24,702 nt of DNA. Source: JAICLK01 sp036489905 (GTDB taxonomy: Bacteria; Patescibacteriota; Saccharimonadia; Saccharimonadales; UBA4665). Within the stretch, counting starts at the first letter, position 1. Each line of letters starts with the position of its first letter. This document shows positions 14,802 through 21,564 of this stretch, piece after piece. The stretch lies in assembly GCA_036489905.1 (NCBI GenBank), contig DASXEX010000034.1:1-24702 (forward strand), written 5' to 3'. The notes beneath the pieces were generated by a model. It did no database searches. It worked only from the letters and a program-made list of their open reading frames with translations, and was not told the DNA's origin. The translations under genes were made by a program, and so were the position numbers.

Positions 14802-16106
14802 CTAGACCACGATTTCTTCTATGCTTTTCAACGTCTCTTCGCGCGTGAAGGAGTCGCCCGGAATGCCCGTGTGTTTGGTCATGACGAACATATTTTGAGT
14901 AAAGTTAGCGATGAGTTTTTTGGCTTTGGCATAGTCGGCGCGGTCGGCCGGGCTTAGCTCGTTTTCGCCGATGATAGCGATGATGCCCTTGAGCGACTCG
15001 TATTTTTGCAGCAATGCTTGAACCTGCACGCTTAAAACGTAATGACGCTCGCCCACGATTTCCGGCGTCAAAAGCGAGGACGTGGTCAGTGCAAGGTCAA
15101 CCGCCGGGCGAACGCCCTGCTCGGCGACCTTACGGCTGAGTACGATAACGGAATCCATTTCGTGCTGGATGAATTGCACCGCCGGATCGGAAATGTCGTC
15201 GGCTGGCACGTAAATGGTTTGCACCGAGGTGATCGAGCCGTTTTCGTTGGAGCTCAAGCGATCTTGCAGCACTTTCACGTCCGAAAAAATCGTCGGCTCG
15301 TAACCGCCTTCGTTCGGCACCTGATCCAAAATGGTCGAGACTTCGTTCCTGGCCTGGACGTAACGGTACATGTTGTCGGCGAAGAACAGGACATCTTTGC
15401 GTTGCTCGTCGCGGAAATATTCCGCCAGCGCGGTCGCCGAAACGCCGATTAGCGAACGCTGCACCGGATTCTCGTTCATCTGGCCGAAGAACATGGCGGT
15501 ATTTTTGAGCAAGTCGTTTTCTTTCAGTGTTTGCCAAAGTTCGTGACCCTCGCGAATACGCTCGCCAATGCCGGCGAAAAGCGACAAACCGCTGCCGCTT
15601 CTCGCAATGTTGTTGATAAGTTCCATCGTCAGCACCGTCTTGCCGACGCCGGCGCCGCCGATAATGCCGATTTTGCGGCCCTTCACGAACGGCGTGAAGA
15701 AATCAATGACCTTGATGCCGGTTTCCAAAATTTCCGGCTGAGCGATCTTAAAGTCAGTCGAGCGAACCGGTATTTTCAGGATGTCTTTGTACTGCACATC
15801 CGGACCTTGGATTACCGGCTGGCCGTCGAGCGAGCCGCCGAGCGCGTCCATAATCCTGCCGATAGTGACGTCGCCGATAGGAATTTCAATGCCCTTGTGC
15901 GTACGCTCCACCGGCATGCCTTTGGTGAGACTGCGGTCAGTCCGCACATTCAGGCACAGCGCGATGCCGCCCGGCTCAAGATGATCGACAAGCAGCTGTG
16001 TGTGCTTTTCATTGCCCGCCACAAGCAGCTCGTTGACGTCGGGCGCGTCCGCGTCAAACTGCACCTGCACAATCAAGTCTTTGATGGTAACGACTCTGCC
16101 TGCCAT
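14802..16106 (-). CDS. atpD: ATP synthase F1 subunit beta
   Basis: A 434-residue catalytic beta subunit, shorter than the usual ~460. The P-loop G-G-A-G-V-G-K-T is at residues 150-157. The catalytic glutamate is Glu182 in G-E-R (usually G-E-R-T-R-E-G, here G-E-R-I-R-E-G-H-E-L). Other hallmarks are D-V-L-F-F-A-D-N-M-Y-R, G-S-I-T-S-V-Q-T-I-Y-V-P-A-D-D and R-P-A-V-D. The 'DELSEED' loop that contacts gamma is altered to N-E-L-S-P-A-D at 382-388. It lies between atpG (4-base gap) and atpC (4-base gap). The start ATG has only a distant AGGAG (about 15 bases), so coupling to atpG translation is likely. Confidence 0.97.
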   Translation of the reverse strand: MAGRVVTIKDLIVQVQFDADAPDVNELLVAGNEKHTQLLVDHLEPGGIALCLNVRTDRSLTKGMPVERTHKGIEIPIGDVTIGRIMDALGGSLDGQPVIQGPDVQYKDILKIPVRSTDFKIAQPEILETGIKVIDFFTPFVKGRKIGIIGGAGVGKTVLTMELINNIARSGSGLSLFAGIGERIREGHELWQTLKENDLLKNTAMFFGQMNENPVQRSLIGVSATALAEYFRDEQRKDVLFFADNMYRYVQARNEVSTILDQVPNEGGYEPTIFSDVKVLQDRLSSNENGSITSVQTIYVPADDISDPAVQFIQHEMDSVIVLSRKVAEQGVRPAVDLALTTSSLLTPEIVGERHYVLSVQVQALLQKYESLKGIIAIIGENELSPADRADYAKAKKLIANFTQNMFVMTKHTGIPGDSFTREETLKSIEEIVV

Positions 16107-16110
16107 AGTT

Positions 16111-16977
16111 CTACGCGCCCGCTCCTGCTTTACTCTTCTTCAAGCCGTTAATAATTTCTTTCAGCCGCTCGTCTTTGACCGCCCGTTTGGCACGGTTATA
16201 CGCTAAGTGCAAATCGCTCTTGCTTTCTTCGGAACGCTGGTGCGAAGCGCTCATGGCGCGGAACCGGCTGGCATATTGGGCGAGTTTTGAACCGAGAATG
16301 AGCTGGCTCACGGCAATCTGCATCATGGAGCGTTCCAAGTGCGCGGCAACCGCGTAGCTGCTCGGCTCAAAAATATACGTCGCTTCGCTGATTTCTTCGT
16401 CAGGCTTGTCGGACTTCTCGCCGTTTGTTTTGACGGCGGTCGACAGCTCGATGCGTTTGACTCGCTGATCCATCAGCGAAATGTATTCCTGATAAAACAC
16501 GCTTGTTGACCTGTAGCGCCGGACAATTTGTGCGACGGGCGTCACGTTGAGGTTTTGGTCATGCTCCGGCAATTTGAAATACTTTTCGTATCTGACGTCA
16601 CGCTGCGCAAGCTGGACGGCGCCGTGATGGCCGATAACGACAATATCGTTCTTTGCCGGCGTGTAGACCTTCAGCATAAACTCGACGAGCTTTTGGTCGA
16701 TGTCGCCGCTGAAGCCACCTTCCGCAGTTATGATAATGTACAACTCCTTGTCGATGACTTCTTCGTTTTCATGATCCTCGCGGCCAAAGCGGAACAGGCT
16801 GTCAACCCGCAGCTGCGAGTAGATACGCCAGAGGTCGTTAAAGAATTTAGTCGATTCAAGTACGCGGTTTTTGGTCTGCGCGATCCGCATGCTGGCGATG
16901 CCTTCGAACACGCTAGTCAGCTCGACAAGCGTGGCCATGGCGGCTTCATCACGCGCGATTTCGTTCGGGTGTTTCAT
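16111..16977 (-). CDS. atpG: ATP synthase F1 subunit gamma
   Basis: A 288-residue gamma subunit, the rotating shaft of F1. The N-terminal helix (T-L-V-E-L-T-S-V-F-E-G-I-A-S-M-R-I-A-Q-T-K) corresponds to the family's coiled-coil helix, and the C-terminal helix contains the match to 'S-E-x-x-A-R-x-x-A-M' as R-F-R-A-M-S-A-S-H-Q-R. The central Rossmann-like part includes I-I-T-A-E-G-G-F-S-G-D-I. An upstream in-frame ATG at 17070 exists, but the ATG at 16977 fits the family start and has AAGGAAG seven to eight bases upstream. That ribosome-binding site lies in the 3' arm of a perfect hairpin (16982-17000), and the ATG overlaps the stop of a 42-codon small ORF, so its translation is probably coupled and regulated. 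The sequence is highly diverged from textbook gammas. Confidence 0.9.
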   Translation of the reverse strand: MKHPNEIARDEAAMATLVELTSVFEGIASMRIAQTKNRVLESTKFFNDLWRIYSQLRVDSLFRFGREDHENEEVIDKELYIIITAEGGFSGDIDQKLVEFMLKVYTPAKNDIVVIGHHGAVQLAQRDVRYEKYFKLPEHDQNLNVTPVAQIVRRYRSTSVFYQEYISLMDQRVKRIELSTAVKTNGEKSDKPDEEISEATYIFEPSSYAVAAHLERSMMQIAVSQLILGSKLAQYASRFRAMSASHQRSEESKSDLHLAYNRAKRAVKDERLKEIINGLKKSKAGAGA

Positions 16978-17102
16978 GGTTGCTTCCTTGAGAAGGAAGC
17001 ACCGCTTCTCAACGCGCCGGACGCGAAGTAAATTCGCGTCTCGGGCTGCTCTCCCCAGACCCGCGCGCATCGATTTGACTTTGAGAAATTCTTACGCTTC
17101 AT
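16974..17102 (-). CDS. 42-residue basic small ORF between atpA and atpG
   Basis: An unrecognised small ORF whose ATG overlaps the atpA stop (ATGA at 17102-17099) and whose TGA overlaps the atpG start (ATGA at 16977-16974). It has GGAGG with a 7-base spacing before its ATG, although those bases also encode the end of atpA. The peptide starts M-K-R-K-N-F-S-K-S-N-R-C-A-R-V-W and is strongly basic with one Cys and one Trp; no membrane segment is present. The DNA also encodes two perfect 8-bp hairpins (16982-17000 and 17020-17040). The arrangement fits a coupling or leader ORF whose translation opens the atpG ribosome-binding site; whether the peptide itself has a function is not known. Confidence 0.5.
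   Translation of the reverse strand: MKRKNFSKSNRCARVWGEQPETRIYFASGALRSGASFSRKQP
16982..17000 (-). promoter_or_regulatory. Hairpin masking the atpG ribosome-binding site
   Basis: GCTTCCTT and AAGGAAGC form a perfect 8-bp stem with a 3-base loop, and the 3' arm (minus strand) is the atpG Shine-Dalgarno AAGGAAG. The 5' arm can alternatively pair upstream: GAAGC (17004-17008) with GCTTC (16996-17000), a 5-bp stem that would free the Shine-Dalgarno. Ribosomes translating the small ORF would also open the stem. Confidence 0.5.
17020..17040 (-). repeat. Perfect inverted repeat in the atpA-atpG spacer
   Basis: GACGCGAA (17020-17027) and TTCGCGTC (17033-17040) form an 8-bp stem with a 5-base loop. 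It lies within the small ORF, upstream of the hairpin covering the atpG ribosome-binding site. No T-run follows, so it is not a terminator; it may be part of a folded leader or an RNA processing or stability element. Confidence 0.5.
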
Positions 17103-18565
17103 GTTTTGGCCTCCACGGGTACTGGTTTGGCAGACACCGACGCCAACGGCTTTTTCGTACAAAGTGTTTTGAGCGCATCACGGACACCATCGAACGCGCC
17201 GTCTCCGGTCACTTTTTTGGCGGCATCGCGCACGTGTAACTTGAGCGCGTTGACGTCCAGCTCCGTTCCTTCTTCCAGATTCAGCACAATGTCGAGCATC
17301 AGCTGCTGCGCCATCAGCGAATACGTCTCACTCGGCCCTTGCGTCAAAACTTCGAAAATACGTTTGCCGGTCGCCAGCGCGTGCTTGGCTTCCACCCCAA
17401 GTTCCGAGCCGAAATGCGAAAACTCCTCAGCCTGGCGGTAATCAGCCAGGATTTTGAGCGTTTGCGCAGCCTGCGCTTTCTGTCGTTTGTTGTGCCCGAC
17501 GCCGCCGGCACGAGTGACGCTCAGGCCAATATTCAACGCCGGCCGAACGCCGCTTCTGAAAATATCCATGTCCAGAATCCACTGCCCGTCGGTAATAGAC
17601 ATAATATTTGTCGGCAGGTACGCGGTAATATCGCCGTTCGCGGCGTGGACCACCGGAATACTGGTGAGCGTTTTGCCGTTGCGGTCCAGGCGGCCGGCGC
17701 GCTCCAACAAACTGGAATGCGCATAGAACATGTCGCCCGGATAGCTGTCGCGTCCCGGACTCACGCCGGACAAGAGTGCCACTTCGCGGTACGCATGGGC
17801 GTGGCTGGTTAAATCGTCGTACACGATGATGGCGTCTTCGTCGCATTTTTGCCAGAGATACTCGGCCATAGCGCAGGCGACATACGGCACGATGTAGCTC
17901 ATGATCAGAGACTCGAACATCGTACTCACCACGACGATTGCCTTTTCGAGTCCGCCGTTCTCACCCAAGCGGCTCAACAGCGTGTCGACGTCGCTGCGCC
18001 GTTTGGCAATCAGGCAATAGACGACGATTTGGTCGGTGTTTTTCTGGTTGATGGCAAGCTGCGTGGCGATGGTGCTTTTGCCGGATTTGCCGTCGCCGAG
18101 CAAGGCCATGCGCTGGCCGCGCACGATGGGAAGCAGCGCGTCGATGGCGGTCACGCCGCTTTCGACTTGATCTTCGAGCAGTTTGCGTGTGAAGAGCGGC
18201 GGTGCATCATTGAACACCGGCCAGGCGGCATCGGCGGCAATCGGGCCTTTGCCGTCGAGCGGCTCGCCGGTGGCCGACACCACGCGCCCGACAAAATCCT
18301 TGCCGACTTTGCAAACCAGCTCTTGGTGCTGGACAACCGCCACCATGCCGATTCGCAGCGTCTCGGAACCGAGGTGCAGCACGACCACAAACTCGGCTTG
18401 GACCTGGTGCACGAAGCCTTTGCTGCCGTCGTCGAACATGATTAGTGCGTGAATTGCACATGGCCGAAGCCCGCGAACTTTGATCAGGAATTTCTCGACT
18501 GCGATAATTTCGCCCACCGGATTGCCGGCCGCGACGAGCCGATCGAAATGCTTATTGTCGCTCAC
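17099..18565 (-). CDS. atpA: ATP synthase F1 subunit alpha
   Basis: A 488-residue alpha subunit (non-catalytic nucleotide-binding). The P-loop is G-D-G-K-S-G-K-S at residues 157-164 instead of the usual G-D-R-Q-T-G-K-T. The stretch F-V-G-R-V-V-S-A-T-G-E-P-L-D-G-K-G-P-I, I-V-Y-D-D-L-T-S-H-A, S-G-V-S-P-G-R-D-S-Y-P-G-D-M-F-Y and the arginine-finger segment G-L-S-V-T-R-A-G-G are all present. The start is a GTG at 18565, chosen because GGAGG lies six bases upstream; it overlaps the end of atpH by 14 bases. The stop TGA overlaps the ATG of a small ORF leading into atpG. The protein is about 20-25 residues shorter than most alphas. Confidence 0.97.
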   Translation of the reverse strand: MSDNKHFDRLVAAGNPVGEIIAVEKFLIKVRGLRPCAIHALIMFDDGSKGFVHQVQAEFVVVLHLGSETLRIGMVAVVQHQELVCKVGKDFVGRVVSATGEPLDGKGPIAADAAWPVFNDAPPLFTRKLLEDQVESGVTAIDALLPIVRGQRMALLGDGKSGKSTIATQLAINQKNTDQIVVYCLIAKRRSDVDTLLSRLGENGGLEKAIVVVSTMFESLIMSYIVPYVACAMAEYLWQKCDEDAIIVYDDLTSHAHAYREVALLSGVSPGRDSYPGDMFYAHSSLLERAGRLDRNGKTLTSIPVVHAANGDITAYLPTNIMSITDGQWILDMDIFRSGVRPALNIGLSVTRAGGVGHNKRQKAQAAQTLKILADYRQAEEFSHFGSELGVEAKHALATGKRIFEVLTQGPSETYSLMAQQLMLDIVLNLEEGTELDVNALKLHVRDAAKKVTGDGAFDGVRDALKTLCTKKPLASVSAKPVPVEAKT

Positions 18566-19130
18566 GATTGTCCTCCGGCTGAAGTGTTATCGACACTGCG
18601 ATAGAACGTTCGGGCGGTTCGGCGTGAGCGGATTGCACGTCGATCTTGGCCAGTGCATCAATAAGCATTTGGCGGTTTTGCAGCAAGTGCTGACGAAGGC
18701 TGAAGTCAAAATACTCGTTGGTGGTGCGCACGGTACAGCCAGCGGCTATAGACGGCTGCAAGCCGACTTGCACCAGCACAAACGGATGGATGTTCTGGCG
18801 CAGCCAATGCACGATCTTGGCCATGAAGGCCGGTGACGGATCGGCCGCAAAACTTACGTGCAACACCGGCGCTTTTTCTCGTAAGCCATGCAGAAAATTT
18901 ACAAGCCGGCGACGATCGGGGGACTGCAGCAGGTTCAGGTGGTTTGCCTCGGCCAGCGCATCCAGCAACATTGTCATTTTCGGCAGTTGCATGGCGGCGC
19001 CGGTCTTGCGGATGGCAGATGCGCGCAAATATTCGTCCAGCTCTTCTGCCTCGCGGCTCAAACGGCCCGCGTCCACCGGCCCGACCACCGAGTCTGGCAG
19101 AACGAATTGTGGTTTCCGTTCAGGTACCAT
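18552..19130 (-). CDS. atpH: ATP synthase delta-type subunit (stator)
   Basis: A 192-residue protein in the position of atpH, between b and alpha. Delta (OSCP-like) subunits fix the peripheral stalk to the top of F1. The N-terminal ~110 residues are helical, but sequence similarity to textbook delta is low; the C-terminal part has the expected H-V-S-F-A-A-D-P-S-P-A-F-M-A-K-I-V-H-W-L-R-Q-N and then V-L-V-Q-V-G-L-Q-P-S-I-A-A-G-C-T-V-R-T, a recognisable form of the family's 'I-G-G-x-x-x-x-x-G' strand-turn. I choose the ATG at 19130 rather than 19148: GAGG lies nine bases before it. It overlaps the end of atpF by 11 bases and atpA starts inside it, so translation is coupled. Assignment relies partly on position. 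Confidence 0.8.
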   Translation of the reverse strand: MVPERKPQFVLPDSVVGPVDAGRLSREAEELDEYLRASAIRKTGAAMQLPKMTMLLDALAEANHLNLLQSPDRRRLVNFLHGLREKAPVLHVSFAADPSPAFMAKIVHWLRQNIHPFVLVQVGLQPSIAAGCTVRTTNEYFDFSLRQHLLQNRQMLIDALAKIDVQSAHAEPPERSIAVSITLQPEDNRERQ

Positions 19131-19746
19131 TTTGGATATCCTCGACAATCGCTTTTTTGTTCGCTTCGAGGTTTGCCAAAATGTATTCCAGCTGGTCGCT
19201 CAAATCAATCTGGTTGCCTATGGCCGCCAGCAAATAGTGATTGACAACATCTGTCATATTCTCTTCGAACGTTTTGATCTGGCGAACTTTTTCAGTTGCC
19301 AGTTCACGCCGAATTTGCTGCACCAGCGCGCCGCGCTCCTCGTCAATCGCCTTGTTCGTCTTTTGAATGGACTCAATCGCCAGTTGTTTGGCGTCCATGA
19401 TTGACTGCTCGTACTTGTCAAATTCCTCGCGCAGCTTGCGTGTGATTTCCTGCTTCATATACTCGTTGAGCTGGCTGGTTGTCAGGCGCAAATCCTGCTG
19501 CAGGAACATAGCATTTTCACCAATAATCTTTTCAAAGTGCATCTGCCCGCGATTGCGCAGCTCCTCACGGAATGTATCGTTAAAAATGTGCTCGGCGCCA
19601 GCTTGCGCAGACTTATCAAGCGTCTGATCAACGAGCGAGCCGCTCGTCGTCCCTTGCCCGCGACCTAGTCGAACCGCGACCCATACAAATGCCAGCAATG
19701 CTGCGATCAAGCTCCCCGCCGTAACCACCAGCCACCAGATTGTCAT
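19120..19746 (-). CDS. atpF: ATP synthase F0 subunit b
   Basis: A 208-residue protein with one N-terminal transmembrane helix (I-W-W-L-V-V-T-A-G-S-L-I-A-A-L-L-A-F-V-W-V-A-V) followed by a long charged helical region with coiled-coil character (for example E-I-T-R-K-L-R-E-E-F-D-K-Y-E-Q-S-I-M-D-A-K). This is the architecture of subunit b, the peripheral stalk joining membrane and F1. The position directly before delta supports the call. The upstream spacer of about 185 bases contains a large predicted RNA structure; the ribosome-binding site near the ATG is weak (GGTGGG about 11 bases away). Confidence 0.87.
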   Translation of the reverse strand: MTIWWLVVTAGSLIAALLAFVWVAVRLGRGQGTTSGSLVDQTLDKSAQAGAEHIFNDTFREELRNRGQMHFEKIIGENAMFLQQDLRLTTSQLNEYMKQEITRKLREEFDKYEQSIMDAKQLAIESIQKTNKAIDEERGALVQQIRRELATEKVRQIKTFEENMTDVVNHYLLAAIGNQIDLSDQLEYILANLEANKKAIVEDIQNGT

Positions 19747-19814
19747 TCGCGTTTACCCACCCGCCTCATTGTTCTATTGTTTTCTTTTATTCATCACCTA
19801 AACTGTCCGAACGA

Positions 19815-19929
19815 ACCTTTCCAGATGGTGCAGTGTGGAGAAAGTCCGAGCACCGAAGCGGAGCGTACTTTTGGTACGTGAGTATTGGAGCCGCAAGACT
19901 TTGCCTGCAATGTGCCGTTCTGGAAAGGT
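19815..19929 (-). ncRNA. Putative structured RNA element before atpF
   Basis: A 115-base segment folds as nested stems in strict order: 11 bp perfect (19815-19825 with 19919-19929), 5 bp (19829-19833 with 19905-19909), 6 bp AAAGTC/GACTTT (19841-19846 with 19897-19902), 4 bp GCGG/CCGC (19858-19861 with 19891-19894), and 5 bp CGTAC/GTACG (19864-19868 with 19874-19878) closed by a 5-base loop. It begins two bases after the stop of the c-like gene and ends about 70 bases before atpF, so in the operon transcript it is a minus-strand intergenic element. On the plus strand, 19836-19854 (GGAGAAAGTCCGAGCACC-like) resembles the P4 region of RNase P RNA, but the matching 3' P4 strand and the rest of that RNA are not found. 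No T-run follows on either strand. The strand is uncertain. Confidence 0.5.
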
Positions 19930-19931
19930 CC

Positions 19932-20771
19932 CTATACCTTCAGCAATAAATATACAGCAAAAACGCCTATCAGGAAAATGATCAGGCTTGTAAACGTAAT
20001 CTGTATCAGCCCGCGAAGAATGTGCGAACGGGCGAGCGGATTGCGCCCCACTGCCGCCAGCGACGTGCGCACCCCGGTGATAAGCATGACGCTCGAAACG
20101 CCGATGCTCGCGAGCAAAACGCCGATGCTGATATAAACGTGTGTCAAGCTCACGGGCTTGTGCGCTACCGATTCGCCGAATTTTTGCAGGGCATCCTCCG
20201 CCGCATTCTTCACCGAAGGCTGATACAACGGATTATGCGCAATGCTGATATCTATGCCGATTTGGCCCAGGTGCACGGTGGTTTTTTGCCCGCCCGTCGC
20301 AGTCAGCGTGCTCGTTCCTTGCACGTTGGCCGAGCCGTCAAAATTGTTCAGCGCCTTGCCCAGCACCACGGTCTGCGAATTGCTGGCTTTCATACCCACG
20401 CCCGCGAGCGAAGAAACGGTCACGTAATCACCTTTGTAAATCGGGCCGTTTTGGTCGCTCACCAGCGCCTGGTACGTGCCGTCAGTGGCTATATAATATT
20501 GCTGCGTCGTCGTGCTGTTTTGCAATGACACCGGCGCATCGTTCGGTGACACCACCACGCCGTGAATACGGTCGATAGTACCTTGCGTGGCCGGCGCGAC
20601 CTTGCTCGGATCCTTGGTATCCAGCTGGACAATCATGCCCGGAGTTAAGCTACTGTCACTCCCATAACTCTGCACCACCGCCTGCGCACTTGCGACCTTT
20701 GCAACTCCAAGCGGTAATGCAGCCAATATAAGCAATGCTATTGCCGCGAGAATACGTTTATGTTTTGCCAT
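19932..20771 (-). CDS. Exported protein with an ATP synthase c-like C-terminal hairpin
   Basis: A 279-residue protein. Residues 1-29 are a signal peptide or first membrane helix (I-L-A-A-I-A-L-L-I-L-A-A-L-P-L). Residues about 30-205 form a soluble, beta-rich extracytoplasmic region (S-L-T-P-G-M-I-V-Q-L-D, V-L-G-K-A-L-N-N-F-D-G). Two transmembrane helices follow at about 213-233 and 252-277, joined by a loop A-A-V-G-R-N-P-L-A-R at 239-248. That loop, and the small-residue helix before it, look like the polar loop of subunit c (A-x-x-R-Q-P-E-A). At the position of the proton-binding Glu/Asp of c (18 residues after the loop Pro) there is Leu263, and no acidic residue is in the helix, so it should not carry protons. 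The gene is just upstream of atpF with its own -10 box. Resemblance to c may be structural only; function unknown. Confidence 0.65.
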   Translation of the reverse strand: MAKHKRILAAIALLILAALPLGVAKVASAQAVVQSYGSDSSLTPGMIVQLDTKDPSKVAPATQGTIDRIHGVVVSPNDAPVSLQNSTTTQQYYIATDGTYQALVSDQNGPIYKGDYVTVSSLAGVGMKASNSQTVVLGKALNNFDGSANVQGTSTLTATGGQKTTVHLGQIGIDISIAHNPLYQPSVKNAAEDALQKFGESVAHKPVSLTHVYISIGVLLASIGVSSVMLITGVRTSLAAVGRNPLARSHILRGLIQITFTSLIIFLIGVFAVYLLLKV

Positions 20772-20781
20772 GTTGACTTTT

Positions 20782-20787
20782 AGTATA
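20782..20787 (-). promoter_or_regulatory. -10 box before the c-like gene / ATP synthase genes
   Basis: TATACT on the minus strand; the predicted start near 20775 leaves a four-base leader before the ATG at 20771. A -35 is not evident (TTTCTC lies 17 bases upstream). This could be the main promoter for the ATP synthase genes. Confidence 0.45.
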
Positions 20788-20883
20788 CCGCTTTTGTTTT
20801 AGGCGAGAAAGCGTTCGAGCACCGAATCGGTGAATCGTTTATCCTTAGCCGTAATTACAGGTTTGAGCAAAAACGCATGCGCC

Positions 20884-21564
20884 TTAAGACAGCCCAAGTC
20901 TGTCGATGTAACCCTTCACGCGTCCTGGAAATAAAATCGTCTCCTCGATAATCGTTCCGACATGGCCAAACGAGCCCCGTTCTACGAGCTCAATAATGTT
21001 ACCATTCTTAGCCTGTAGTTTAATTTCGGCGAGCACTTCGCGAGTGTCAATCAGCTTATCCTTGGTCGGCAAAACAAATAACATCCGTTTTCCCGCCAGG
21101 CGCTTCGGGTCTGTATGAATGTTTACGCCCTTCCATAATTCCGATAGCTCCGCGTGTGTTTGGGGCCAAACCTTTGAACCGTATATATTCTGAGCAACGT
21201 CTACTATATTGCCGCCGGTAATGCCGATTCCTGTGGCATACAATTTTGACCTTCGGAGAACATTTAAAGTGAGCAGTGAGCCGAGGCTAATACCTATCAG
21301 CAGAATCTTCTCCTCTGTTTTTTGAGCTTCATCCTCCACGAACGCCACAACTTCATCCACTAATTCTAGCAGCAATTTTGGGTCTCCTGAGTTTAGAACT
21401 TTCTTTGAGAAGTCAAGCGCGGTTACGTCATAGCCGGCTCGATTTAACGTAGTTATGAGCCGCTTAGTCTGCCAAATAGCACCGCCGAAACCGCATAGTA
21501 AAATGACAGGCTTGTGCGGTTGTTTCTTAGCGGCAAAAAACTTGGTATTTTGTATAAGTGTCAT
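20884..21564 (-). CDS. Alpha/beta hydrolase
   Basis: A 226-residue alpha/beta-hydrolase-fold protein of the small dienelactone-hydrolase/esterase type. The first strand region V-I-L-L-C-G-F-G-G-A-I-W is the oxyanion-side turn. The nucleophile elbow is G-I-S-L-G, giving the catalytic Ser. A candidate acid is in L-P-T-K-D-K-L-I-D and the candidate His is in G-S-F-G-H-V-G near the C-terminus, in the correct order. There is no signal peptide, so it is cytoplasmic. The ATG overlaps the stop of the cysteine desulfurase gene (ATGA), indicating one transcript. Substrate unknown. Confidence 0.85.
   Translation of the reverse strand: MTLIQNTKFFAAKKQPHKPVILLCGFGGAIWQTKRLITTLNRAGYDVTALDFSKKVLNSGDPKLLLELVDEVVAFVEDEAQKTEEKILLIGISLGSLLTLNVLRRSKLYATGIGITGGNIVDVAQNIYGSKVWPQTHAELSELWKGVNIHTDPKRLAGKRMLFVLPTKDKLIDTREVLAEIKLQAKNGNIIELVERGSFGHVGTIIEETILFPGRVKGYIDRLGLS

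Noticed and set aside
19747..19773. Eight-codon mini-ORF whose stop overlaps the atpF start
   Set aside because: Too short to separate from chance, and unlike the atpA-atpG small ORF it lacks a convincing ribosome-binding site.
19836..19854. RNase P RNA
   Set aside because: Only a short stretch resembling the 5' P4 region is present on the plus strand. The 3' P4 strand and other conserved parts are not found nearby, and the nested fold is far smaller than an RNase P RNA.
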